From UBA2330 sp035443185 (GTDB lineage Bacteria > Bacteroidota > Ignavibacteria > Tepidaquicellales > Tepidaquicellaceae): DNA of 7,112 bases. The notes below the pieces were generated by a model that was not told where the DNA came from, did no database searches, and saw nothing but the letters and a program-made list of their open reading frames with translations. Both the position numbers and the translations under genes were made by a program. This document shows positions 1-5,497 of this stretch, piece after piece (position 1 is the stretch's first letter; each line of letters opens with the position of its first letter). The stretch covers positions 1 through 7,112 of the forward strand of contig DAORRV010000118.1 of the NCBI GenBank assembly GCA_035443185.1. The letters run 5' to 3'.

Positions 1-337
1 TAAAAAAACTGATACTGAAGTAATAGCCTCGGACGGAGTAAAAAAAGCTCTCGATGCTTTTACTTTCATTAAGCTGAATGCTGATAGTCCGGACAAGTAT
101 ACTTATGGTGAGAAAGATTATACATCATCGGATCTTTCAAAACAATTTGGCGGAACAGGATATCCGACTTTTGTATTCATGAATTCAGACGGAAGCGTTA
201 TCACATTCAAATATAACGGAGATAATACTTCTAATTTATCCGGATTTCTGGGAGCTGATGATTTTTCGGAAATGCTGAATTTCTTTGCTCAGAATAAACA
301 TCAAAATTCTGACATATCTACGATCTTCTCAAATTAG
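1..337 (+). CDS. Thioredoxin-fold protein, C-terminal 111 residues (5' end outside window)
   Basis: The open frame runs in from the left edge (first full codon at base 2) and stops with TAG at 335-337. The visible residues include GGTGYPTFVFMNSDG around fragment residues 50-64. This is the cis-proline strand-turn-strand signature of the thioredoxin fold (YPT, proline about residue 55), followed by a typical beta hairpin and a C-terminal helix. The N-terminal part, where a CxxC redox motif would lie, is outside the window, so redox activity cannot be judged. The style resembles thioredoxin-related periplasmic proteins (SoxW or Thioredoxin_7 type), but the exact subfamily is not resolved. It converges on coaD with only nine bases between the stop codons, leaving no room for a separate terminator; a run of eight T at 351-358 lies inside the end of coaD. 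Fold call fairly sure, function unsure. Confidence 0.75.
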   Translation, partial: KKTDTEVIASDGVKKALDAFTFIKLNADSPDKYTYGEKDYTSSDLSKQFGGTGYPTFVFMNSDGSVITFKYNGDNTSNLSGFLGADDFSEMLNFFAQNKHQNSDISTIFSN

Positions 338-346
338 TAAAACGAT

Positions 347-835
347 TTAATTTTTTTTGAATTTATTCTTAAGGACTTTCAGAACATTCGGCGGAACAAA
401 TTCGCTTATGCTTGAATTATAAAAAGCCAATTCTCTTACGAGTGAAGAGTTTAGATATGTGTATTTCTCATTCGGCATTAAGAAAACTGTATTTATTTCC
501 GGGCTGAGCTTTTTGTTAGTGAGAGACAACTGGAATTCATATTCAAAATCAGATATAGCCCGCAAACCTCTTACTATCACAGACGCTTTTTTCTTTTTTG
601 CGTATTCCACAAGCAAACCTTCAAAATAATCTACCGTAACATTTCCGATCTTTTCCGTTGCGCCTTTTATCATATCGAGTCTTTCTTTTACTGTAAACAC
701 CGGTTGCTTTGACGGATTGACAGCTATTGCAACAATTACTTTTTCAAAGATCCCTGATGCTCTTTTTATAACATCAAGATGCCCGTTTGTCAATGGATCA
801 AATGTACCTGCATATAATGCTGTGATTTTTTTCAT
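347..835 (-). CDS. coaD: Phosphopantetheine adenylyltransferase (CoaD)
   Basis: Cytoplasmic enzyme of coenzyme A synthesis: it transfers AMP from ATP to 4'-phosphopantetheine, giving dephospho-CoA, the penultimate step. The 162 residues match the usual family length of about 160. Visible signatures are the nucleotidyltransferase motif GTFDPLTNGH at residues 10-19 (the T/HxGH site, here TNGH), the NPSKQPVFT loop at 40-48, VRGLRAISDFEYE at 88-100 (substrate-binding arginine and ATP-site segment) and the C-terminal motif NSSLVRE at 129-135, equivalent to ISSSxVR. Nothing is truncated. It is the last gene of a four-gene minus-strand run, starting 35 bases after the rsmD stop; rsmD and coaD are neighbours in many bacteria. 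The ATG has no clear Shine-Dalgarno, only AT-rich sequence, as with most genes here. Confidence 0.97.
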   Translation of the reverse strand: MKKITALYAGTFDPLTNGHLDVIKRASGIFEKVIVAIAVNPSKQPVFTVKERLDMIKGATEKIGNVTVDYFEGLLVEYAKKKKASVIVRGLRAISDFEYEFQLSLTNKKLSPEINTVFLMPNEKYTYLNSSLVRELAFYNSSISEFVPPNVLKVLKNKFKKN

Positions 836-870
836 ACTAGTGTTAATTTTTCAAAAATCCTTTGTTAGCT

Positions 871-1395
871 TTAGCTGAAATCATAGACAGTAAAGTTTAC
901 TGTTCCGACAGTTTTATTAAACAATAATTTTCCCGAATATTTTTCTTCAAGAACGAAATTATCCGAATGCTCCAGCACAAGTATTGTATTCATATCAGAT
1001 ATCTTTTCCAAAAGTTCGGAATACTTTTTGTAATCATAAGGCGGATCGCAGAACATCAGATCAGGTTTTGCCGCATAGTTTAAATTCAGAAACCCAAGAA
1101 CTTCAGACTTTATTACCTCAGAACTTTCCTGAACTTTCAGCAACTCAATATTCATTTTTACTGTTCTGACATCTTCATCTACAAAATAACATTTTTCCGC
1201 TCCTCTTGAAATCGCCTCCAGTCCGAGATTTCCCGTTCCGCAAAACAAATCAAAAACAAGCATTTCGGATATATCAAATCTGACAGAAAGCATATTGAAC
1301 AATGTTTCTTTTGCTCTGTCTGATGTGGGTCTGATCTTATCAGTCAATGGAGACTTTAATACGCGGCTTTTATGTATCCCTGAAATTATTCTCAT
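871..1395 (-). CDS. rsmD: 16S rRNA (guanine966-N2)-methyltransferase (RsmD)
   Basis: SAM-dependent methyltransferase that modifies N2 of G966 in 16S rRNA during small-subunit assembly. The 174 residues form a complete protein. The N-terminal RsmD signature MRIISG then IRPTSDRAKETLFNML (21-36) is present. The SAM-binding motif I is DLFCGTGNLGLEAISRGA (49-66), and the amino-methylating catalytic motif DPPY is at 117-120. The late strand LEHS (141-144) and the C-terminal KTVGTVNFTVY segment also fit. The gene starts 27 bases after the PilM-like gene and ends 35 bases before coaD, consistent with one transcript. No Shine-Dalgarno is visible before the ATG. Confidence 0.95.
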   Translation of the reverse strand: MRIISGIHKSRVLKSPLTDKIRPTSDRAKETLFNMLSVRFDISEMLVFDLFCGTGNLGLEAISRGAEKCYFVDEDVRTVKMNIELLKVQESSEVIKSEVLGFLNLNYAAKPDLMFCDPPYDYKKYSELLEKISDMNTILVLEHSDNFVLEEKYSGKLLFNKTVGTVNFTVYDFS

Positions 1396-1422
1396 TTATA
1401 AAAAACTTTAACTGAAAACCGG

Positions 1423-2304
1423 CTATACATTCTTTAGCGCAAGTCCGTACAAAGGCGCGAATGTAGTATCTTCAGAATCCCTCTCATAATTAATGTCAAA
1501 AACACCTGTATTCTCAAACTGCTCTTTCAGAAAATTTTTCAAATCATTATTACTGTCATCGCCATAAATAAATATATTTTCAATATTGAATAAAAGCGAG
1601 TTAAGTAATTTCATCTGACTGACAACCAGATATTTCAGATTCGAACCGCTGAGATTTGCATAATCATAATACCGGATCTCACCGTCACTGAGCAGGCTGA
1701 AATCAACTCTACCTTTTTTTATTCCTATTACCAATACGGTCTTGCCGATTATGTCTTCAGGATATTTTTCCTTCAGGCATTTTTCTATGACGATATGATC
1801 TATCTCGATATTTTTTATTTTAATTTCAGAGCTGTCACAAAGCGTCTTAATAAATTCCAGTTTTTTTTTATTTATGGCTATAAGCAGGGTGTCGTCAATA
1901 TTTTCACTGACCCTGTTATTTTTGAGTCTGTAATATCTGACATTAAAATCTTTGTATGTATCAGGAAAATAGTTTGAGAGCTCCCATATTATATGGGATG
2001 AAACGGAGCTGTTATCTTCATCAAAATCAACGGGAGTGACATTGAGAAATGTCTGTTCGGTTCCGATCAGAATGCCTGCTGTCAATCCTGCAAGATCATT
2101 CTGACTGTCAGTATCTTTCTTCAGCACTTCGTAGATCACATCTTCAAACTCATGTATCAGTTCGGATTTATTCTTTCTTAGAATGGTTTCATCACTGAGA
2201 CTGAAGCTCAGACTTATTTCATCTTTTGATAAAATATTTTTTGCTTTATCTAATCGAAGGATGCGTAAAGTATTATCAGAGAATTCTATATTTAAATTTA
2301 TCAA
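1423..2304 (-). CDS. Degenerate PilM-like actin-fold protein
   Basis: A 293-residue protein that I place, with moderate confidence, in the PilM/FtsA-like actin superfamily used as the cytoplasmic scaffold of type IV pilus and type II secretion assembly. Matching segments are the N-terminal strand pair NIEFSDNTLRILRL (5-18), the helix and strand IIWELSNYFPDTYKDFNVRYYRL (105-127, like the PilM segment ending in ...P..dv.ldy.vl), the second-lobe strands KTVLVIGIKKGRVDFSLL (188-205), NIFIYGDD (243-250) and the closing TFAPLYGLAL (281-290). The usual nucleotide-binding glycines are weak: the first phosphate loop reads NIEFSDNT rather than GIDIGSSS, and the late GGG loop reads YGDD, so it may not bind ATP. 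Start: TTG at 2302-2304 directly follows an in-frame TAA and no ATG occurs until deep in the protein, so TTG is the best start. It sits 21 bases after the ComEA-like gene. Confidence 0.6.
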   Translation of the reverse strand: MINLNIEFSDNTLRILRLDKAKNILSKDEISLSFSLSDETILRKNKSELIHEFEDVIYEVLKKDTDSQNDLAGLTAGILIGTEQTFLNVTPVDFDEDNSSVSSHIIWELSNYFPDTYKDFNVRYYRLKNNRVSENIDDTLLIAINKKKLEFIKTLCDSSEIKIKNIEIDHIVIEKCLKEKYPEDIIGKTVLVIGIKKGRVDFSLLSDGEIRYYDYANLSGSNLKYLVVSQMKLLNSLLFNIENIFIYGDDSNNDLKNFLKEQFENTGVFDINYERDSEDTTFAPLYGLALKNV

Positions 2305-2325
2305 TTATATAATTATATAACTTTT

Positions 2326-2775
2326 TTAGTCCGCTTTAATATGATTTTTTAATTTTTCAAATTTCTTCCTGCCTATACCGCTTACGTTCATGATATCTTC
2401 CGGTCTATTAAATTTTTTATGCCGGTCTCTGTAAGCGATTATCTTATCGGCAGTTGACTCGCCTACTCCCGGAAGTTCGATCAGCTCAGATCTTGTGGCA
2501 GTGTTAATATTTAAAATTCCTTCCTGATTATTTTCATTTAATTCCAAATTCGGATTCAGTGAATCTGGCAAAGAATTCTTTCCCTGTATGATCTTCTTTT
2601 CAGATAATGATTTAAAAACAGAATCTTCAGCAGTATAATCAAACCTGATTGATGGACTGTTTAAAATCTGTTTGTAGAACTTGATTGAAAATCCCATGAC
2701 AAGAATTGTTATTACAAACAAAATAACCTTTGTCTCATTCTTTGTAAAAGAAATATTCTTCATTAATTTATTCAT
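2326..2775 (-). CDS. ComEA-like membrane-anchored helix-hairpin-helix protein
   Basis: 149 residues with a short basic N-terminus, one hydrophobic segment at about residues 17-34 (membrane anchor or uncleaved signal), a polar linker of roughly 50 residues, and a C-terminal ComEA-type double helix-hairpin-helix domain at 88-147. The domain opens with LNINTATRSELIELPGVG and contains two hairpins, LPGVGESTADKI (101-112) and VSGIGRKKFEKL (131-142). This fold binds DNA without sequence preference. ComEA proteins bind incoming DNA outside the cytoplasmic membrane during natural transformation, but many short relatives have no proven role, so competence is an inference. As first gene of the run ahead of the PilM-like, rsmD and coaD genes, it is likely transcribed from the 2776-2880 stretch. 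The ATG follows a strong AAGGAG. Confidence 0.85.
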   Translation of the reverse strand: MNKLMKNISFTKNETKVILFVITILVMGFSIKFYKQILNSPSIRFDYTAEDSVFKSLSEKKIIQGKNSLPDSLNPNLELNENNQEGILNINTATRSELIELPGVGESTADKIIAYRDRHKKFNRPEDIMNVSGIGRKKFEKLKNHIKAD

Positions 2776-2786
2776 CGTTTATCCAA

Positions 2787-2792
2787 CTCCTT
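2787..2792 (-). promoter_or_regulatory. Ribosome binding site of the ComEA-like gene
   Basis: On the minus strand AAGGAG lies 11 bases before the ATG at 2775-2773. It is the only clearly canonical Shine-Dalgarno in front of a gene start in this window; the other starts have AT-rich leaders. It supports the chosen ATG and suggests comparatively strong initiation at the head of the four-gene run. I could not pick a convincing promoter in the AT-rich 2793-2880 stretch. Confidence 0.7.
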
Positions 2793-2880
2793 ATTAATTC
2801 AATCAAAAAACATCAGTTCAAAAATAACTAATATAATTTTATAATAAAACTATTGTCTCAGGGTTCATACATGATGTTTT

Positions 2881-2932
2881 TATCTCAAAGACTTGCGAAC
2901 TTTGAGATAGATTTTACTTTTAAGAAAAGTAA
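2881..2932. repeat. Two adjacent hairpins behind the O-methyltransferase gene
   Basis: The first inverted repeat has perfect 10-base arms, TATCTCAAAG at 2881-2890 and CTTTGAGATA at 2900-2909, with a 9-base loop. Four bases on, the second has perfect 8-base arms, TTACTTTT at 2914-2921 and AAAAGTAA at 2925-2932, with loop AAG. They begin about 16 bases after the methyltransferase stop (minus strand). Neither is followed by a clean T run on the minus strand, so a textbook intrinsic terminator is not shown; they may still end or protect the 3' end of that transcript. The rest of the 2776-2948 spacer shows only AT-rich leader sequence for the ComEA-like gene. Confidence 0.6.
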
Positions 2933-2948
2933 GTGAGAGAGTAGATTA

Positions 2949-3599
2949 TTATTTCACAACAGAAAGCGTAAACCCGTCACCGATAGTCATCAGAATAGAT
3001 TCAGTTCTTTCATCTTTTGAAATAAGATCATTTGTATATTGAATGGCTTTGAGATCTGCATCATCACCGGCGTCTTCAATAACCCTACCGGCTTTGAGCA
3101 TGTTGTCGAGAATGATGACAGTTCCTTTGCGAGAGAGTTTAATTGCATTCTCATAATACCTGGGGTAAGATACTTTATCGGCATCAATGAAGATCAGATC
3201 AAATTTTTTATTCTCTGAAACGAGTTTTTTCATAGCATCTAAAGCAGGCATATTCATTATCTCAACTTTATCTTTCAGCCCGGCTTTTTCAAAATAATTA
3301 GCTGCAATATCCGCGTGTTTTTTTTCAAGCTCGACTGTGACTAGTTTACCGCCGTCGTTCAGTCCTCTTGCAATATGAATCCCGCTGAATCCTGTGAGTG
3401 TTCCGATCTCGAGTGCGTCAGAAGCATTCATAATTTTAGCAGTGAGGTAAATAAACTTTGCCTGATCTCGGGATATCTGAATAAGCGGGATCTCGAGCTT
3501 TTCTGTTTCAGCGATGAGTTCTGTTAAAAGAGTCTCATCCGGTGCGAAACGGTCGACTATATAGTTGTAGATCTGTTCGTTTATGGTTACTGATTTCAT
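2949..3599 (-). CDS. SAM-dependent O-methyltransferase, COMT/CCoAOMT type (Methyltransf_3)
   Basis: 216 residues, the normal size for the bacterial Methyltransf_3 family of cation-dependent O-methyltransferases, which methylate catechol-like or other hydroxyl groups; the substrate here is unknown. The SAM-binding motif I is ALEIGTLTGFSGIHIARGL (62-80), with the acidic ribose-binding strand TVELEKKHADIA at 88-99. The metal- and substrate-site segment is FDLIFIDADK (133-142), and DN at 165-166 completes the probable ligand set D139, D165, N166. The C-terminal strand GDGFTLSVVK is intact. The ATG at 3599 has no Shine-Dalgarno and its upstream region is the palindrome and duplication patch, whose further copy repeats the first codons of this gene. 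It appears to be a single-gene unit, 173 bases from the next gene. Confidence 0.9.
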   Translation of the reverse strand: MKSVTINEQIYNYIVDRFAPDETLLTELIAETEKLEIPLIQISRDQAKFIYLTAKIMNASDALEIGTLTGFSGIHIARGLNDGGKLVTVELEKKHADIAANYFEKAGLKDKVEIMNMPALDAMKKLVSENKKFDLIFIDADKVSYPRYYENAIKLSRKGTVIILDNMLKAGRVIEDAGDDADLKAIQYTNDLISKDERTESILMTIGDGFTLSVVK

Positions 3600-3613
3600 A
3601 ATTTATTTTTTGG

Positions 3614-3635
3614 ACCGTTGGCTAAAGCCAACGGT
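3614..3635. repeat. Palindromic repeat, copy 1
   Basis: Perfect inverted repeat with 10-base arms, ACCGTTGGCT and AGCCAACGGT, around a central AA, followed by TAATGAAT. It lies only 14 bases upstream of the O-methyltransferase start. It resembles REP-like interspersed palindromes of Bacteroidota-group genomes; no REP-associated transposase is visible in this window. Confidence 0.85.
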
Positions 3636-3655
3636 AATGAATTTTATATTTATAT

Positions 3656-3680
3656 AGCACGGTTGGTTAAACCAACGGCT
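3656..3680. repeat. Palindromic repeat, copy 2 (diverged)
   Basis: Diverged copy whose core arms GTTGGTT (3662-3668) and AACCAAC (3670-3676) pair perfectly around one A. Relative to copy 1 the GGC/GCC pair has become GGT/ACC, a compensated C-G to T-A change that keeps the stem. The outer left arm reads CACGG instead of ACCG and no longer pairs cleanly, though AGC/GCT at the edges match. It is followed by ATGAATTTAA, equivalent to the tail after copies 1 and 3. Confidence 0.75.
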
Positions 3681-3702
3681 ATGAATTTAATTTTTTAAGA
3701 AT

Positions 3703-3722
3703 CCGTTGGCTAAAGCCAACGG
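3703..3722. repeat. Palindromic repeat, copy 3
   Basis: Perfect 9-base arms CCGTTGGCT and AGCCAACGG around central AA, followed by TAATGAAATT. The centres of the three copies are spaced about 44 bases apart (3624.5, 3669, 3712.5). The copy directly precedes the 55-base tail that reappears after the N gap. Confidence 0.85.
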
Positions 3723-3769
3723 TAATGAAATTAAACCAGTAGTTAGATATTCATAGTCATCATTCCAAA

Positions 3770-3802
3770 TCATTCATCTGCAAAAATGGTTACTGATTTC
3801 AT
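3770..3802 (-). pseudogene. Duplicated and truncated start of the O-methyltransferase gene
   Basis: The minus strand repeats the ATG and next codons of the O-methyltransferase (MKSVT), then leaves homology and stops: the frame reads MKSVTIFADE followed by TGA at 3772-3770. It also carries the same leader as the intact gene, as far as the gap allows. It cannot make a working enzyme and is best read as debris from the tandem duplication, or as an assembly artefact. Confidence 0.6.
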
Positions 3803-3968
3803 AATTTATTTTTNNNNNNNNNNNNNNNNNNNNNNNNNNNNNNNNNNNNNNNNNNNNNNNNNNNNNNNNNNNNNNNNNNNNNNNNNNNNNNNNNNNNNNN
3901 NNNNNNNNNNNNNAATGAAATTAAACCAGTAGTTAGATATTCATAGTCATCATTCCAAATCATTCATC
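3786..3968. repeat. Second copy of the tandem duplication, interrupted by the gap
   Basis: Left part 3786-3813 is identical to 3583-3610, and right part 3914-3968 is identical to 3724-3778. If the copies are collinear, the missing piece corresponds to 3611-3723, that is 113 bases holding all three palindromes, close to but not equal to the 100 N written. The left junction (3779-3785) differs from the sequence after the right end, where the hairpin at 3966-3981 begins. Confidence 0.75.
3814..3913. other. Scaffold gap of exactly 100 N
   Basis: A run of exactly 100 N is the conventional placeholder for a gap of unknown size, so the distance across it is not reliable. The flanks predict that it hides a second set of the three palindromes, which would explain why assembly broke here; more tandem copies could also be hidden. 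Confidence 0.95.
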
Positions 3969-3981
3969 CGCGAAAGCGGAT
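3966..3981. repeat. Hairpin with GAAA loop after the phosphodiesterase gene
   Basis: ATCCGC (3966-3971) and GCGGAT (3976-3981) pair perfectly around GAAA, a GNRA tetraloop on the plus-strand RNA (TTTC on the minus strand). It starts 5 bases past the stop of the minus-strand YmdB-family gene. There is no T run after it on the minus strand, so a classical intrinsic terminator is not supported. A near-identical stem occurs at 5451-5466. Confidence 0.6.
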
Positions 3982-3986
3982 CATAG

Positions 3987-4784
3987 TCAAAACTCAGGAT
4001 AGAAAATTTTCTTTATTGATGTTGCTTTTCCTGTCTGCTGATCGATCTCACAAAGTACAGCTGAAAATCTCAGATCCTCGTCTGCTACTTCAAACTTCTG
4101 CGGAGTCGAATATATGAATCTTTTTATTGATCCTTCTTTTCTCATTCCGATAACAGAGTCATAAGAACCGGTCATTCCTACATCGGTTATATAAGCTGTT
4201 CCTCCGGAAAGTACTCTGCTGTCCGCAGTCGGTACGTGCGTATGAGTGCCGACTACCACCGATGCTCTGCCGTTTACATACCACCCGAAAGCGATCTTCT
4301 CTGCTGTAGCCTCGCCATGAAAATCGACGAACACCATATTTGTATCATACTTTACTTTTTCATAGAACCAGTCAAAGGCTCTGAATGGACAGTCTATGCT
4401 TTTCATGAAAACCCTTCCCTGCAGATTTAAGACGGCTATCTTCAGTTCGGTATTGGGAATCTTAAAAATCCCGAAACCGTGACCATATGCTCCTCTCGGA
4501 TAATTAGCAGGTCTGAGTACATTCGGAGTATCGTTAAGATACTTATGCGCCTGTATTTTATCCATTGTATGATTTCCGCCGGTGAGAACGTCTATGTTCA
4601 GATCAAGAAGTTTCTTTCCGTCTTTTTCGACTATGCCTTTTCCATCTGTGATATTCTCTCCATTGGCAATTACAAAATCGATCTTGTGCTTTGTGACATA
4701 TGTAGGTAAAAGAGTCTTTGTCAGATTAAAACCCGGCTCGCCTATAATGTCACCGATAAATAATAATTTGATTTTTTCGGGCAA
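3987..4784 (-). CDS. YmdB/TIGR00282-family metallophosphodiesterase
   Basis: 265 residues, full family length. Family members are dinuclear metal phosphodiesterases; characterised YmdB proteins act on 2',3'-cyclic nucleotides and affect global gene expression. The metal-site motifs are all present: GDIIGEPG (11-18, D12), NGEN (41-44, E43), GGNHTMD (69-75, N71 and H72), DFHGEATAEK (154-163, H156) and GTHTHVPTAD (179-188, H181 and H183), followed by the hallmark TDVGMTGSYDSVIG (200-213). Start: the frame has an in-frame TAA at 4790-4788, so the TTG at 4784-4782 is essentially the only start upstream of the first metal motif; only a weak AGAAAG precedes it. In Firmicutes this gene often follows the RNase Y gene; here it follows ykvA by 61 bases and may share its transcript. 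Confidence 0.93.
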   Translation of the reverse strand: MPEKIKLLFIGDIIGEPGFNLTKTLLPTYVTKHKIDFVIANGENITDGKGIVEKDGKKLLDLNIDVLTGGNHTMDKIQAHKYLNDTPNVLRPANYPRGAYGHGFGIFKIPNTELKIAVLNLQGRVFMKSIDCPFRAFDWFYEKVKYDTNMVFVDFHGEATAEKIAFGWYVNGRASVVVGTHTHVPTADSRVLSGGTAYITDVGMTGSYDSVIGMRKEGSIKRFIYSTPQKFEVADEDLRFSAVLCEIDQQTGKATSIKKIFYPEF

Positions 4785-4845
4785 GTATTATGTGCTTTCT
4801 GATTATTTAAAATTAATTGAAAAACAAAGTAAAAGATTTAGTAAG

Positions 4846-5259
4846 TTAAAAATACTCTCTTGTATCAAGACCTTTCCATTCTGCATACTTCTCCAGATCG
4901 AACTGAATTGATTTGAATATTGAAGCAAATAGCACGGCATCATCAGCAAATCCAAACAATGGAAGCATATCCGGTACAATATCGAATGGATTTACAAAAT
5001 AAATTACTGCTGCTCCTATTAAAGTGATTGATCTCCAGGGAATATTCGTGTAGGTTTTATTTTTAAAATCTTTGATGAGACTTAATGCAAGTTTTAACTG
5101 CTTTATGAGCTTTTTGAATTTATTGTCATCAAGCCGGGAAGATTTCCTTTTAATTTCTTCTTCCCCTTTTACAATCAGATCCAGTTTGTTATTATCAATA
5201 TTAGAAGAACCTTTTTCGACTTCTTCTAAAATTTCGTCGTCATTTAAATTTCGATTCAT
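4846..5259 (-). CDS. YkvA-family protein (DUF1232)
   Basis: 137 residues. The N-terminal 65 residues are highly charged (NLNDDEILEEVEKG, then a lysine-rich stretch with likely helices). The DUF1232 core spans about 74-113: PWRSITLIGAAVIYFVNPF is followed by the hallmark DIVPDMLPLFGFADDAVLF (93-111). The hydrophobic core suggests association with the cytoplasmic membrane. The family has no agreed biochemical function, so none is assigned. It is followed 61 bases later by the YmdB-family gene. No Shine-Dalgarno precedes the ATG. It is the first host gene after the insertion sequence, which may have landed in its upstream region. Confidence 0.88.
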   Translation of the reverse strand: MNRNLNDDEILEEVEKGSSNIDNNKLDLIVKGEEEIKRKSSRLDDNKFKKLIKQLKLALSLIKDFKNKTYTNIPWRSITLIGAAVIYFVNPFDIVPDMLPLFGFADDAVLFASIFKSIQFDLEKYAEWKGLDTREYF

Positions 5260-5370
5260 GCTGCTGTTTTTTTACAATATATTATTAATAGTTCTGTAAT
5301 TCAATACTTTACTGATTAAAAGTCAGCTGAATTTACATTTATACTCGTTTCCTGACGGGTAAACTGACCG

Positions 5371-5413
5371 AAAAAAAAATGCCTCAAAGTCTCTAAGACA
5401 CTAAGACTTTAAG
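5371..5413 (-). terminator. Intrinsic terminator-like hairpin and T tract downstream of the transposase
   Basis: Read on the minus strand, arms CTTAAAGTCT and AGACTTTGAG (9 of 10 bases pair) enclose an 11-base loop. After GCA comes a run of nine T (A run at 5371-5379 on the plus strand). The hairpin lies 84-114 bases past the transposase stop, so it could end transposase transcription before ykvA. The stem is AT-rich, so its strength is uncertain. The CTCAAAGTCT and CTAAGACACTAAGACT wording also looks like an interspersed repeat; CTCAAAG recurs in the hairpin at 2881-2909. Confidence 0.55.
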
Positions 5414-5431
5414 ATTTAATAATTAAAAACA

Positions 5432-5479
5432 TTTAAAATAAACTCCTTCGATCCGCTACGGTGGATATGAGACTCCTAT
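5432..5479 (-). repeat. Downstream copy of a two-block spaced repeat flanking the transposase
   Basis: On the plus strand the blocks are TTTAAAATAAACTCCTT (5432-5448) and ACTCCTAT (5472-5479), separated by 23 bases. The upstream copy at 6907-6954 has the same blocks with one change in each and exactly the same spacing. The 23-base core here contains a hairpin absent from the other copy. It lies 18 bases after the transposase stop and is probably inside the element near its end. Function unknown. Confidence 0.65.
5451..5466. repeat. Hairpin with TACG loop in the repeat core
   Basis: ATCCGC (5451-5456) and GTGGAT (5461-5466) pair with one G-T wobble around TACG; as plus-strand RNA this is a C(UACG)G tetraloop, a very stable class. 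On the minus strand the wobble becomes a C-A mismatch. It fills most of the 23-base core of the downstream spaced repeat and resembles the stem at 3966-3981. Confidence 0.5.
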
Positions 5480-5497
5480 ATAACTTCCTCGTATGCG

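Larger units (their letters stand above)
3583..3778. repeat. First copy of a roughly 203-bp tandem duplication
   Basis: This stretch covers the first codons of the O-methyltransferase gene (3583-3599), the three palindromes and a 55-base tail (3724-3778). Its left 28 bases (3583-3610) recur exactly at 3786-3813, an offset of 203. Its right 55 bases (3724-3778) recur exactly at 3914-3968, an offset of 190 across a 100-N gap. Together with the second copy it fills the gene-free region 3600-3986. Confidence 0.85.

Noticed and set aside
984..1977. Plus-strand open frames at 984-1169 and 1795-1977
   Set aside because: Antisense to rsmD and the PilM-like gene; no recognisable protein features.
2811..2820. 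TGAACTGATG shared between the ComEA-like leader (minus strand, 2811-2820) and the IS flank (plus strand, 7011-7020)
   Set aside because: A single 10-base match in opposite contexts without flanking similarity; best explained by chance.
2990..3187. Minus-strand frame overlapping the O-methyltransferase in another register
   Set aside because: Fully inside an intact, conserved gene, with no independent support.
3614..3722. CRISPR array
   Set aside because: Only three units, the repeats are near-perfect palindromes with one diverged copy, the intervening AT-rich sequence resembles a common tail rather than unique spacers, and no cas genes are present.
4582..4911. Plus-strand open frames opposite the phosphodiesterase gene (also 4479-4709 and 4236-4430)
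   Set aside because: They lie antisense to a clear conserved gene, have low-complexity unfamiliar translations and no start signals.
5323..5330. TCAGCTGA palindrome upstream of ykvA as an operator
   Set aside because: Only eight bases, no second copy and no regulator gene nearby.
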